Positions 1-6,979 of a stretch of 12,118 nt of DNA are shown one piece after another (position 1 is the stretch's first letter; each line of letters starts with the position of its first letter). The DNA lies in the NCBI GenBank assembly GCA_903861445.1, contig CAIOUK010000197.1, forward strand, positions 1 to 12,118. The letters are read 5' to 3'. Position numbers and translations under genes: made by a program. This DNA is from an uncultured Verrucomicrobia subdivision 3 bacterium. GTDB lineage: Bacteria > Verrucomicrobiota > Verrucomicrobiia > Limisphaerales > UBA11358. Under the pieces are notes generated by a model. That model was given only the letters and a program-made list of their open reading frames with translations. It was not told the origin of the DNA and did not search any database.

Positions 1-653
1 GTGGCCTTCACTTCAAACACGCCGTCGCCGATTTCGAGCACGGAAATATCGAACGTGCCGCCGCCCAAGTCATACACGGCGATCTTCTCGTCCTTCTTCT
101 TGTCGAGGCCGTAAGCGAGCGACGCGGCGGTCGGCTCGTTGATGATGCGGAGAACTTCGAGACCAGCGATGCGACCGGCGTCCTTGGTGGCCTGACGCTG
201 CGAGTCGTTGAAATACGCGGGCACCGTGATGACGGCCTGCGAGATCTTCTCGCCGAGACGCGTTTCGGCGTCGGCTTTCAGCTTCGCGAGAATCATCGCG
301 GAAATTTCCTGCGGCGAAAATTGCTTGGCCTTGCCTTCGACTTCGACTTCCACCGCGCAATCGCCATTGGACGCCTTCACGACTTTGTAAGGCATGCGCT
401 TAATTTCTTCGCCGACTTCATCAAACTTGCGGCCCATGAAACGCTTGATGGAGTAAATCGTGTTGCGCGAGTTGGTGACGGCCTGACGCTTCGCCGCGTC
501 GCCGACCACGCGTTCGCCGGACTTGGTGAACGCCACGACGGACGGCGTGGTGCGCTTGCCCTCGGAGTTTTCGAGCACGAGCGGTTCGCCGGCGTCCATG
601 ACGGCCATGCAGGAGTTCGTGGTGCCTAAATCAATGCCTAATACTTTTGCCAT
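1..653 (-). CDS. dnaK: Chaperone DnaK (Hsp70), N-terminal part, cut by window edge
   Basis: This is the ATP-dependent cytosolic Hsp70 chaperone, which works with DnaJ and GrpE in protein folding. 217 codons of the nucleotide-binding domain are present. Visible hallmarks are the phosphate-1 motif GIDLGTTNS (residues 6-14), RTTPSVVAF (34-42), the segment AVITVPAYFNDSQRQATKDAG-type at about 140-160, INEPTAASLAYG (171-182) and the phosphate-2 motif DLGGGTFD (195-202). The ATG at 651-653 gives the canonical MAKVLGIDLG start. The rest of the ATPase domain and the substrate-binding domain lie beyond the left edge. No GrpE or DnaJ gene is in view, and the gene faces a DUF1080 gene divergently. No CIRCE (HrcA) inverted repeat is visible upstream. 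No Shine-Dalgarno is seen; the leader just before the ATG is AT-rich. Confidence 0.98.
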   Translation of the reverse strand, partial: MAKVLGIDLGTTNSCMAVMDAGEPLVLENSEGKRTTPSVVAFTKSGERVVGDAAKRQAVTNSRNTIYSIKRFMGRKFDEVGEEIKRMPYKVVKASNGDCAVEVEVEGKAKQFSPQEISAMILAKLKADAETRLGEKISQAVITVPAYFNDSQRQATKDAGRIAGLEVLRIINEPTAASLAYGLDKKKDEKIAVYDLGGGTFDISVLEIGDGVFEVKA

Positions 654-919
654 AAAATTGAGTGGTTAAAATTGGTTTCTGGTTTAACTGCTGATGTTTC
701 TAATGCAATAAAGATGCCGAACCATGCCAAACGGCTAGAAACTCACGGAATCATTGGAAACAAAGGATGAAGCCGACTTCGACATCTGCTTGCGGAAACT
801 TGAAAACTGCGCCAAAAGCGCGCTTTGGCACAGTTGTCTGGCCAAGCCGCACACGGAAAATGGCGCAGTTTGTTCTCGGTGAAGGTTGCCAAAAGTTGGC
901 ATTTTTGCATACTATCTTC
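654..919. promoter_or_regulatory. Divergent intergenic region, dnaK / DUF1080 gene, with TGCCAA/TTGGCA motifs
   Basis: This 266-bp stretch holds no convincing gene. It should contain both divergent promoters. For dnaK, TTGGCA on the minus strand (725-730) has a TGCATT 17 nt downstream, a fair -35 but weak -10. The GCCAA/TTGGC motif recurs: 725-730 (TGCCAA), 811-816 and 824-829 (GCCAAA...TTTGGC), 840-845 (GGCCAA), and a perfect 6+3+6 palindrome TGCCAAAAGTTGGCA at 887-901. This spacing could reflect operators, but no regulator is identifiable. The frame of the DUF1080 gene stays open back to an ATG at 767, but that extension would bury the signal peptide. Confidence 0.4.
886..915 (+). promoter_or_regulatory. 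Candidate sigma70-type promoter for the DUF1080 gene
   Basis: TTGCCA (886-891) and TACTAT (910-915) are separated by 18 nt. The match is 5/6 to the -35 and 4/6 to the -10 consensus. Transcription would begin close to the ATG at 920, so the mRNA could be leaderless or nearly so. The palindrome at 887-901 overlaps the -35 box, where a repressor could sit. This is inference from hexamer matches only. Confidence 0.3.
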
Positions 920-1645
920 ATGAAAATATCCCGTCTGATGATGCTCGCCCTGCTGCTGACTTTGCCTGTGGCTGCGGTGGCGGAATCTTCGATCAACACG
1001 TTGACCGATGCCGAAAAAACCGCCGGCTGGCAACTGCTGTTCGACGGCCAAAGTTTTTCCGGCTGGCATAATTTTAAGAAGGACGGCGTGCGCCCCGGCT
1101 GGCAAGTCAAGGACGGCACGCTCGTTTGCGTCAATCCCCACAACGCCGGCGACATCGTCACCTCCAACAAGTTCGACTGGTTTGAACTGCAACTCGACTA
1201 CAACATTTCCGAAGCGGGCAACAGCGGCATCATGTATCACGTCACGGACGCCGGCGGCGCGGTCTGGGCGACCGGCCCGGAATTTCAATTGGAAGACAAC
1301 GAAAAAGCGGTGGACAAAATCCGCTGCGGCTGGCTCTACGCGCTGTATCAGCCGCCAATTGATGATAAGACAGGGAAAATTTTAGACGCTACCAAACCGG
1401 TCGGCCAATGGAATCATGTCCGGCTCGTCGTCAGTCCGGAAAAATGCGTCCATGAAATCAACGGCGTGAAATACTTTGAATACGTCTTGCATAGCGACGA
1501 CTTCAATACGCGCGTGGCTGCGAGTAAGTTCGGACGGATGCCCAATTTCGCCAAGTCTGACAGTGGTTATATCGCCTTGCAGGGCGACCACGGCTCGGTG
1601 GCGTTCCGCAACATCAAGATTCGTCCGCTGCCGGCGACCAAGTAA
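920..1645 (+). CDS. Secreted DUF1080 / 3-keto-disaccharide hydrolase-domain protein
   Basis: A 241-residue exported protein of the DUF1080 family (PF06439), a concanavalin-like beta-sandwich linked to glycoside breakdown and abundant in Verrucomicrobiota and Planctomycetota. The ATG at 920 is chosen because it opens a classic Sec signal peptide: MKISR, a hydrophobic core at residues 6-18, and a likely signal peptidase I site after AVA (residue 21). Family hallmarks are LFDGQSFSGW (40-49), AGNSGIMYHV (99-108), PEFQLEDN (120-127), GQWNHVRLVV (162-171) and GYIALQGDHG with FRNIKIRPL (216-237). The length fits a single-domain member with nothing else attached. No lipobox cysteine is seen, so the protein is probably periplasmic or released. 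The gene stands alone and its stop lies 5 bp from the convergent pyrE stop. The family call is firm; the substrate is unknown. Confidence 0.9.
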   Translation: MKISRLMMLALLLTLPVAAVAESSINTLTDAEKTAGWQLLFDGQSFSGWHNFKKDGVRPGWQVKDGTLVCVNPHNAGDIVTSNKFDWFELQLDYNISEAGNSGIMYHVTDAGGAVWATGPEFQLEDNEKAVDKIRCGWLYALYQPPIDDKTGKILDATKPVGQWNHVRLVVSPEKCVHEINGVKYFEYVLHSDDFNTRVAASKFGRMPNFAKSDSGYIALQGDHGSVAFRNIKIRPLPATK

Positions 1646-1650
1646 GTTTA

Positions 1651-2220
1651 TTAGCTGCCCGGCTTCACGGCGGGAATTTTTTGCAAGTCCGGCGGCAGAT
1701 TGTTCGGGTCGAACGTCTCGACTTGCAGCGCGATGAGGCTGACGGTCGGCACACCGAATTGTCCTGGCACCACGCCGTTTGAGCGGTCCACCACCATCGC
1801 GATACCCACGATGTTGCCACCGTGCGCGCGGACGATGTCGAGTGTCTCCTGCACGCGTCCACCCTTGGTGACGACATCTTCCACGATGAGAATTTTTTCG
1901 CCGGGCGCAATCTTGAAACCGCGCCGCAGGACGAGTTTACCTTCTTCCTTCTCAACGAAGATGAACCGCACGCCAAGTTGCCGCGCAACTTCCTGACCGA
2001 TGACAAGTCCGCCCATCGCCGGCGCAACGACGGTGACCGCGCCGAGTGGTTTCAGTTTGGCGGCGAGCGCCGCGCCAAGTTTTTCCACGGCGGGCATCTG
2101 CTGAAGCGCGAGGGCGCATTGAAAAAACTGCCGGCTGTGCAGTCCGCTGCGAAGGACGAAGTGGCCTTCGAGCAGCGCGCCCGAATCGCGGAAAATCTGC
2201 AGAACTTGGTCTTGTGTCAT
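1651..2220 (-). CDS. pyrE: Orotate phosphoribosyltransferase
   Basis: This cytosolic enzyme joins orotate and PRPP to give orotidine 5'-monophosphate, the fifth step of de novo pyrimidine synthesis. The 189-residue protein has the PRPP-binding loop ILIVEDVVTKGG (110-121), the substrate segment LEGHFVLRSGLHS (17-29), APAMGGLVIGQEVAR (66-80) and FVEKEEGKLVLRRGF (88-102). The overall pattern resembles the PyrE subgroup typified by Thermus rather than the E. coli-type enzyme; this is from memory of the family. The ATG at 2218-2220 gives the normal N-terminus and no Shine-Dalgarno precedes it. It is divergent from the M50 membrane protein gene across 121 bp that carry a repeat hairpin. No terminator separates its end from the convergent DUF1080 gene, so the two transcripts probably overlap. 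Confidence 0.95.
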   Translation of the reverse strand: MTQDQVLQIFRDSGALLEGHFVLRSGLHSRQFFQCALALQQMPAVEKLGAALAAKLKPLGAVTVVAPAMGGLVIGQEVARQLGVRFIFVEKEEGKLVLRRGFKIAPGEKILIVEDVVTKGGRVQETLDIVRAHGGNIVGIAMVVDRSNGVVPGQFGVPTVSLIALQVETFDPNNLPPDLQKIPAVKPGS

Positions 2221-2263
2221 GGGCGCAGATTTTAGTTTGAATCAAAAAACTTCAAAGACAATT

Positions 2264-2332
2264 TTACCACCGAGACAACGAGGCGCAGAGTTTTTAAAAA
2301 ATTTCTCTGTGCCTCTGTGCCTCTGTGGCTAA
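2264..2332 (+). repeat. Intergenic hairpin element A with three 8-bp units
   Basis: The right arm holds CTCTGTGC, CTCTGTGC, CTCTGTGG (2305-2328), then CTAA (2329-2332). The left arm (2264-2290) is an imperfect reverse complement, matching at 19 of 24 compared positions after a one-base gap. The loop is an A/T tract (2291-2304). The CTAA end lies 9 nt before the GTG start of the M50 gene, so the element would form its leader. Sequences of this CACAGAG type recur between genes in environmental bacterial genomes, by general recollection. Confidence 0.8.
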
Positions 2333-2341
2333 TCTTTGCGC

Positions 2342-2995
2342 GTGCCGAAGTGGATTAAATTTCTCATCGCCCTGTTGTTGCTGCCGGTTTGCGCCGGCGC
2401 GGCACGGGCGTTGTGGCTCGTGCTGCGCGCAGGCTATGGTGCGGACACCGTCTGGATTCCGCTGCTCGGCGGCGCGGCGTGCTGGTGCGTGATTTTTTTT
2501 CTGATGCCGAAGCCGATGTGGATTTACGTCTTCGGCCACGAACTGACTCACGCGCTCTGGACCTGGCTCTTTGGTGGTCAGGTCAAAAAAATGAAAGTCA
2601 CCTCGAAAGGCGGTCATGTCGTCATTTCCAAGACGAATTTCGTCATCGCGCTCGCGCCGTATTTTTTCCCACTCTACGCAATCATCGTCATTGCAGTTTT
2701 TGCGCTGGGAAACATAATTTGGAACTGGCACGGCTATCTCGTGTGGTTCTACCTGCTGCTCGGCGCGGCGTATGCATTTCACGTCACGCTCACGTTTCAC
2801 GTTTTGCAGACGCGGCAGTCCGACATCACGTCGCAGGGCTATTTATTTTCCGCCGTGGTGATTTTTCTCGGCAATGCGGTGGTGCTGCTGTTCGGAATTC
2901 CGCTACTCACGCGCCGCCCGGAGATTTTCAAAATCTGCGGTTTGTGGTTTTCGGAAACCGGCAAAATCTTTAACTGGCTGCACCATTTGTTTTGA
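2342..2995 (+). CDS. Membrane zinc metallopeptidase-like protein, M50 family
   Basis: A 217-residue integral membrane protein with the zinc-site motif HELTH (residues 66-70, in VFGHELTHALW). A second conserved patch ALAPYFFPLYAII (103-115) and QSD (159-161) match the arrangement of M50-type intramembrane peptidases. Hydrophobic segments fall at about 5-29, 37-54, 101-123, 130-155 and 167-189. There is no PDZ domain and the protein is shorter than classical RseP/SpoIVFB members, so its substrate cannot be guessed. The GTG at 2342 is preferred; a TTG at 2336 adds two residues. Repeat element A ends 9 nt upstream and no Shine-Dalgarno is seen. It starts a plus-strand run, 63 bp before the EIIA-like gene. 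A non-proteolytic relative that keeps HExxH is possible. Confidence 0.8.
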   Translation: MPKWIKFLIALLLLPVCAGAARALWLVLRAGYGADTVWIPLLGGAACWCVIFFLMPKPMWIYVFGHELTHALWTWLFGGQVKKMKVTSKGGHVVISKTNFVIALAPYFFPLYAIIVIAVFALGNIIWNWHGYLVWFYLLLGAAYAFHVTLTFHVLQTRQSDITSQGYLFSAVVIFLGNAVVLLFGIPLLTRRPEIFKICGLWFSETGKIFNWLHHLF

Positions 2996-3058
2996 ACCGC
3001 AAAAATTGTCAGCAATTCGGACTTGAAATGCTGGCGGCTTTGGATTCATCCTGCACAC

Positions 3059-3523
3059 ATGGATTTAGCCGACATCTTGGGACGCGAGCAAATTGTCCCC
3101 GAACTCAAAGCGACGAACCGCTGGGAAGCCATTGACGAACTCATTGGCAACCTGGTGGCCACCGGCAAAATTCAGGCCGCCGACCGCGACGCCGTGACCG
3201 CCGCCGTCAAAAAGCGCGAAACCTCCATGTCCACCGGCATCGGCTTTGGCATTGGCATCCCGCACGCCTCCACGGATTTGATTTACGAAGTCGTCGGCGC
3301 GTTGGGGCGCTCCAGCAAGGGCGTTAATTTCGACGCGCTGGACAATCAACCGGTCAAACTCGTCATGCTTTTTCTCGTTCCGCAGGGTCAATTTCAGAAA
3401 CACCTCCACACGCTCGCCAACATCGCGAAACTTCTGCACAAGGCCGATTTCCGCGAAGCTCTTGAAAAATCCGCCAACGCTGACACCATGCTCGCCGTCA
3501 TCCGCGAACACGGGAAAAAGTAA
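3059..3523 (+). CDS. PTS EIIA-domain protein, PtsN-like
   Basis: A 154-residue single-domain protein of the fructose/nitrogen-PTS EIIA family. In this family a histidine is phosphorylated by HPr or NPr, and the protein acts as a sugar-PTS component or as a regulator. The phosphorylation site is H69 in STGIGFGIGIPHAS, matching the family pattern around the active histidine. Further family segments are VKLVMLFLVPQGQFQKHL and LANIAKLL. The N-terminus MDLADILGREQIVPELKA is typical of PtsN. The ATG at 3059 is chosen because it matches that N-terminus; an in-frame ATG at 3023 would add 12 unrelated residues. No EIIB/EIIC, HPr or rpoN gene adjoins it, so a regulatory role is more likely than sugar uptake. 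It lies between the M50 gene and argS. Confidence 0.88.
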   Translation: MDLADILGREQIVPELKATNRWEAIDELIGNLVATGKIQAADRDAVTAAVKKRETSMSTGIGFGIGIPHASTDLIYEVVGALGRSSKGVNFDALDNQPVKLVMLFLVPQGQFQKHLHTLANIAKLLHKADFREALEKSANADTMLAVIREHGKK

Positions 3524-3527
3524 TTTC

Positions 3528-3616
3528 TTCAACCGCGAAATACACAAAACACACGAAAATGTTTTGTGGCGACAGCTTTGGTTTCTTTCGTGTCTTTCGT
3601 GTCTTTCGTGGTTAAA
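3528..3616 (+). repeat. Intergenic hairpin element B with three 9-bp units
   Basis: The right arm reads CTTTCGTGT, CTTTCGTGT, CTTTCGTGG (3585-3611), then TTAAA (3612-3616). The left arm (3528-3559) is its imperfect inverted copy, matching 26 of 32 positions. The loop of 25 nt (3560-3584) has no repeat structure. The element fills most of the 101-bp gap between the EIIA-like gene and argS and ends 8 nt before the argS GTG. The layout mirrors element A, with a different unit length and sequence. Confidence 0.85.
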
Positions 3617-3624
3617 TTTCCGCT

Positions 3625-5391
3625 GTGTTACCGCACAAAAAAATTGAATCTACCCTGCAAGCCGCCGTCCGTGCAGTGCTGGCGGACGCCGACGTTTCCG
3701 CTATTTTAGTCCGTCCCTGCGATCCTAAATTTGGCGACTACCAAAGCAACGCGCTCATGTCGCTCGCCAAAACGCGAAAACTGAATCCGCGCCAGCTCGC
3801 CACCGATGTGCTGACGAAGCTCGATGTCTCCGCCGTCTGTGAAAAAGTGGAAATCGCCGGCGCGGGCTTTTTGAATTTCCGGCTGAAAAATACCGCGCTC
3901 ACGCAAACGCTCGAAGCCGCCGCTCGTGGTGAACATCTGTTTTTCGACAAAGCTGCCCAGCCCAAAACCGTGGTGATTGATTTCAGTTCGCCGAACGTGG
4001 CCAAGCCGATGCACGTCGGACACATCCGCAGCACCGGCATCGGCGACGCGCTCCAGCGCACGCTGCGGCTGCTTGGCCACCGTGTCATCAGCGACAATCA
4101 CATCGGCGACTGGGGCACGCAGTTCGGAAAACTACTGCTCGGCTGGAAACAGATTTTGAATCGGGCCGACCTCGAACGTGACGCCATCGCTGAACTGGAA
4201 CGACTTTACAAAGTCATCAACGCCGAGTGCGACGCCAATCCGTTGCGGCTCGAAGAAGCCAAGTCGGAGTTGGTGAAACTTCAGGCTGGCGACGCGGAAA
4301 ACGTGGCCATCTGGAAAGAGATGATTGCGCTGTCGCAAAAACAGTTCGACACGATCTACGGCCGGCTCGGCGTGAAGTTTGATTTTGCGCTGGGCGAAAG
4401 TTTTTACAATCCGTGGCTCGGCGAAGTCGTCGCCGATCTGCTCACGCGCGGCATCGCCCGCGAAAGCGAAGGCGCGGTCGGCGTGTTCAGCGATGGCACG
4501 TTGCCGCCCAAAGAAGATCCGTTTCTCGTCAATCGCGACGGCGAATGGGTGGCCGATCCTGCGCTTGTGCGCAAAAGCGACGGCGGCTTCAACTACACCA
4601 CCACCGATCTGGCAACGATTGATTACCGGCTCAAGACTTGGTCGCCGGACGAAATCATTTATGTCGTGGACGACCGGCAGTCCGGCCATTTCAAAAAATT
4701 TTTTCTCATCTTTGGCCGCTGGAAACCGGACGCGGCGAAGACCACAAAACTGGTTCACGTCGGCTTTGGCAAAATCATGGGCGACGACGGCAAACCGTTC
4801 AAGACGCGCAGCGGCGATACGGTGAAATTGGGCGAATTGCTTGACGAGGCGGAAGAGCGGGCCTACAAAATCGTCTCTGAAAAAAGCGCGGAACTGCCAG
4901 AAGCCCAACGCAAAGAAATCGCCCGCGTCATTGGCCTCGGTGCCGTGAAATACGCCGACCTGCTGCCAAACCGCCAGAGCGATTACATTTTCAGTTGGGA
5001 CAAGATGCTCGCGCTGCAAGGTAACACCGCGCCGTATTTGGTTTATGCCTATGCGCGAATCAAAAGCATTTTCCGCAAACAGAATTCAGAATTCAGAATT
5101 CAGAATTCAGAATTGAAACTGGCTGCACCCGAAGAACTCACGCTCGCTAAGCATCTGCTCAACTTCGGTCTTACGCTCGAAGCCGTTGCCGAGGAATTGC
5201 GCCCGAATTATCTCTGCAATTATCTTTTCGAGCTGGCCGGCAAGTTCACCTCGTTCTACGAAAATTGCCCGGTGCTGAAAGCCGAGGACGAGGCCACCAA
5301 AAATTCTCGGCTGGCGTTGTGCGATTTGACCGCGCGCGTCTTGAAGCAGGGTTTGGAAACGCTCGGTATCGAAACCGTCGAGCAAATGTAA
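3625..5391 (+). CDS. argS: Arginyl-tRNA synthetase
   Basis: A class I aminoacyl-tRNA synthetase of 588 residues that attaches arginine to tRNA-Arg using ATP. The N-terminal additional domain comes first. The HIGH-type motif is HVGH (130-133), in PNVAKPMHVGHIRSTG, followed by DNHIGDWGTQFGKLL. The KMSKS position carries the usual ArgS variant around KIMGDDGKPFKTRSG (from 383). The DALR anticodon-binding domain takes up about the last 110 residues and the protein ends EQM. The GTG at 3625 is the start in best register; element B lies just upstream and no Shine-Dalgarno is seen. Residues 486-497 (QNSEFRIQNSEL) are encoded by five perfect tandem copies of CAGAATT (5080-5114). They look like an in-frame insertion between the conserved YAYARIKSI helix and the DALR domain. 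Confidence 0.97.
   Translation: MLPHKKIESTLQAAVRAVLADADVSAILVRPCDPKFGDYQSNALMSLAKTRKLNPRQLATDVLTKLDVSAVCEKVEIAGAGFLNFRLKNTALTQTLEAAARGEHLFFDKAAQPKTVVIDFSSPNVAKPMHVGHIRSTGIGDALQRTLRLLGHRVISDNHIGDWGTQFGKLLLGWKQILNRADLERDAIAELERLYKVINAECDANPLRLEEAKSELVKLQAGDAENVAIWKEMIALSQKQFDTIYGRLGVKFDFALGESFYNPWLGEVVADLLTRGIARESEGAVGVFSDGTLPPKEDPFLVNRDGEWVADPALVRKSDGGFNYTTTDLATIDYRLKTWSPDEIIYVVDDRQSGHFKKFFLIFGRWKPDAAKTTKLVHVGFGKIMGDDGKPFKTRSGDTVKLGELLDEAEERAYKIVSEKSAELPEAQRKEIARVIGLGAVKYADLLPNRQSDYIFSWDKMLALQGNTAPYLVYAYARIKSIFRKQNSEFRIQNSELKLAAPEELTLAKHLLNFGLTLEAVAEELRPNYLCNYLFELAGKFTSFYENCPVLKAEDEATKNSRLALCDLTARVLKQGLETLGIETVEQM
5080..5114 (+). repeat. Heptamer tandem repeat (CAGAATT x5) inside argS
   Basis: Five perfect copies of CAGAATT are translated as QNSEFRIQNSEL in argS. 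Because 7 and 3 share no factor, every frame of this strand reads the same cyclic heptapeptide with no stop. The opposite strand meets TGA within three units. It is related to the repeat in argJ at 7591-7622. Confidence 0.95.
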
Positions 5392-5402
5392 GGTTTTGCC
5401 GT

Positions 5403-5431
5403 TTGACCGGCAGCCGCCGGATTGCTAGGCT
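5403..5431 (+). promoter_or_regulatory. Weak candidate promoter for ilvN-ilvC
   Basis: In the 64-bp gap between argS and ilvN, TTGACC (5403-5408) is followed after 17 nt by TAGGCT (5426-5431). That is 5/6 and 3/6 to the consensus hexamers. A small hairpin CCGTC-CCC-GACGG (5438-5450), followed by GTTTT, sits directly before the ilvN ATG. It could weaken readthrough from argS or mask the start. Both readings are inference. Confidence 0.3.
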
Positions 5432-5455
5432 TTCTGTCCGTCCCCGACGGGTTTT

Positions 5456-5929
5456 ATGCGACATACCATTTCAGTTTTGGTGGAGAACAAGTTCGGCGTG
5501 CTCACGCGCGTGGCCGGCCTGTTCAGCGGCCGCGGCTACAACATTGACACGTTGAATGTTGGTCCGACGCATGATCCCGTCCTGTCGCGCATGACGATTG
5601 TCACCCACGGCGACGAGGCGACGGTGGAGCAAATCATCAAACAGCTCAACAAGCTGCCGAACGTCATCAAGGTGCAGGATTTTCATTCCGGCGAATCGGT
5701 GGATCGCGAACTGGTCCTGGCGAAGGTCGCCGTGGATTCCAAGTCGCGCGCCGAAGTGATGCAGATCACGGATATTTTCCGCGCCAAAATCGTGGACGTG
5801 CAGCCGAAATCCTTGACCGTGGAAATCACCGGCAGCGAGAGCAAGGTGGAAAAATTTCTCGACCTGATGAATGCCTTTGGTGTGCAAGAAATTACCCGCA
5901 CCGGCCGCGTCGCCCTACCGCGCAAATAA
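5456..5929 (+). CDS. ilvN: Acetolactate synthase small (regulatory) subunit
   Basis: This is the regulatory subunit of acetohydroxyacid synthase, the first committed enzyme of valine, leucine and isoleucine synthesis. In the family it binds the end product valine and is needed for full activity of the IlvB catalytic subunit. The 157-residue protein begins with an ACT domain (residues 1 to about 75): HTISVLVENKFGVLTRVAG, then LFSGRGYNIDTLNVGPT. The C-terminal small-subunit domain follows, with RELVLAKV, SLTVEITG and a terminal TRTGRVALPR. Length and order are those of a complete small subunit. The ATG at 5456 gives the standard N-terminus. It is 27 bp upstream of ilvC and surely co-transcribed. 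The catalytic ilvB, usually next to it, is absent here and must be encoded elsewhere. Alternative name: ilvH. Confidence 0.96.
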   Translation: MRHTISVLVENKFGVLTRVAGLFSGRGYNIDTLNVGPTHDPVLSRMTIVTHGDEATVEQIIKQLNKLPNVIKVQDFHSGESVDRELVLAKVAVDSKSRAEVMQITDIFRAKIVDVQPKSLTVEITGSESKVEKFLDLMNAFGVQEITRTGRVALPRK

Positions 5930-5956
5930 TTCAATTTTACCGTTTCCAATAAATTT

Positions 5957-6979
5957 ATGGCAAAAGTCTATACCGACAAGGACGCCGACCTCGGCGTGTT
6001 GAAAAAGAAAACCCTCGCCGTCCTCGGCTTCGGCTCGCAAGGCCACGCCCATGCGCTGAACCTCAAGGACAGCGGCCTCAAGGTCATCATCGGCCTTTAC
6101 GAAGGCAGCAAGTCCATCGCGGTCGCCCGCGAAAAAGGCTTCAAGGTCGTCACCACCGCCGAAGCCGTGAAATTGGCCGACGTCATCATGGTCGCGCTGC
6201 CTGACACCAAGCAGGCGAAGTGCTACAAGAAAGACATCGAGCCAAATTTGACCAAGGGCAAAACGCTCGTGTTCAGCCACGGTTTTTCCATTCATTTCAA
6301 AACGATTGTTCCGCCGAAAAACGTGAACATCATCATGGTCGCGCCGAAAGGCCCCGGCCACACCGTCCGCCGCCAATACGTCGAAGGCAAAGGTGTTCCG
6401 TCGCTCATCGCCGTTTATCAGAACCCCGGCAAAGACGCGAAGAAGATTGCGCTCGCCTGGGCCAAAGGCATCGGCGGCACGCGCGCCGGCGTCATCGAAA
6501 CTAATTTCAAGGAAGAGACCGAAACTGATTTGTTCGGCGAACAGACCGTGCTTTGCGGCGGCGCGAGCGCGCTGGTGCAGGCCGGATTTGAAGTGCTCGT
6601 CGAAGCCGGTTACTCGCCAGAAATGGCCTACTTCGAATGTCTGCACGAACTTAAGCTCATCGCCGATTTGATGAATGAATCCGGCATCAGCGGCATGAGG
6701 TTCTCGATTTCCGAAACCGCCAAGTGGGGCGACGTGAGCGTCGGCCCCAAGATCATTGACGGCAGCGTCAAGAAACGCATGGCGGCGGCGCTGAAAGACA
6801 TCCAGTCCGGAAAATTCGCGAAGGATTGGGTCAAGGAATACGAAGGCGGCTACAAACGCTACAACGCGCTGCTCAAAAAAGGCGAAGCGCATCCGATTGA
6901 AAAGACCGGTGCCAAACTCCGCGCGCTGATGCCGTGGATGGGCAAGAAAAATATCAAAGGCGCGCAAGCCGCCTACTGA
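5957..6979 (+). CDS. ilvC: Ketol-acid reductoisomerase, class I
   Basis: This enzyme converts 2-acetolactate or 2-aceto-2-hydroxybutyrate to the dihydroxy acids by Mg-dependent alkyl shift and NAD(P)H reduction, the second common step of branched-chain amino acid synthesis. The 340-residue length is typical of the short class I form. The Rossmann motif is GFGSQG (24-29). The loop GLYEGSKS (46-53) keeps the two serines that favour NADPH, but has Tyr where many family members have Arg. The catalytic histidine is H108 in SHGF. Metal and substrate residues are in place: D191 and E195 (TDLFGEQ), E227 and E231 (FECLHELKLI), and S252 (ISETAKWG). The ATG at 5957 gives MAKVYTDKDADL, the normal start. 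A strong terminator lies 40 bp after the stop. Confidence 0.97.
   Translation: MAKVYTDKDADLGVLKKKTLAVLGFGSQGHAHALNLKDSGLKVIIGLYEGSKSIAVAREKGFKVVTTAEAVKLADVIMVALPDTKQAKCYKKDIEPNLTKGKTLVFSHGFSIHFKTIVPPKNVNIIMVAPKGPGHTVRRQYVEGKGVPSLIAVYQNPGKDAKKIALAWAKGIGGTRAGVIETNFKEETETDLFGEQTVLCGGASALVQAGFEVLVEAGYSPEMAYFECLHELKLIADLMNESGISGMRFSISETAKWGDVSVGPKIIDGSVKKRMAAALKDIQSGKFAKDWVKEYEGGYKRYNALLKKGEAHPIEKTGAKLRALMPWMGKKNIKGAQAAY

Noticed and set aside
663..671. GTGGTTAAA, a match to the end of the repeat elements, near the dnaK start
   Set aside because: There are only nine matching bases with no iterated units or second arm, so chance is a good explanation.
654..780. CIRCE/HrcA operator or heat-shock sigma32 promoter for dnaK
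   Set aside because: No GCACTC-N9-GAGTGC inverted repeat and no CTTGAA...CCCCAT pair can be seen.
897..912. Sigma54-type promoter (TGGCA...TTGC) before the DUF1080 gene
   Set aside because: The GG and GC pairs are 7 nt apart rather than the required 10. The TGGCAC at 826-831 also lacks a TTGC at the right distance.
767..919. N-terminal extension of the DUF1080 protein to an ATG at 767
   Set aside because: It would put about 51 non-conserved residues before a clear signal peptide and run through the promoter-like and palindromic DNA.
5080..5114. CRISPR-like array
   Set aside because: The repeats are 7 bp with no spacers and lie within a coding region.
5438..5454. Intrinsic terminator between argS and ilvN
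   Set aside because: The hairpin has only 5 bp and the T-run is four bases directly before the ilvN ATG. It is too weak to call.
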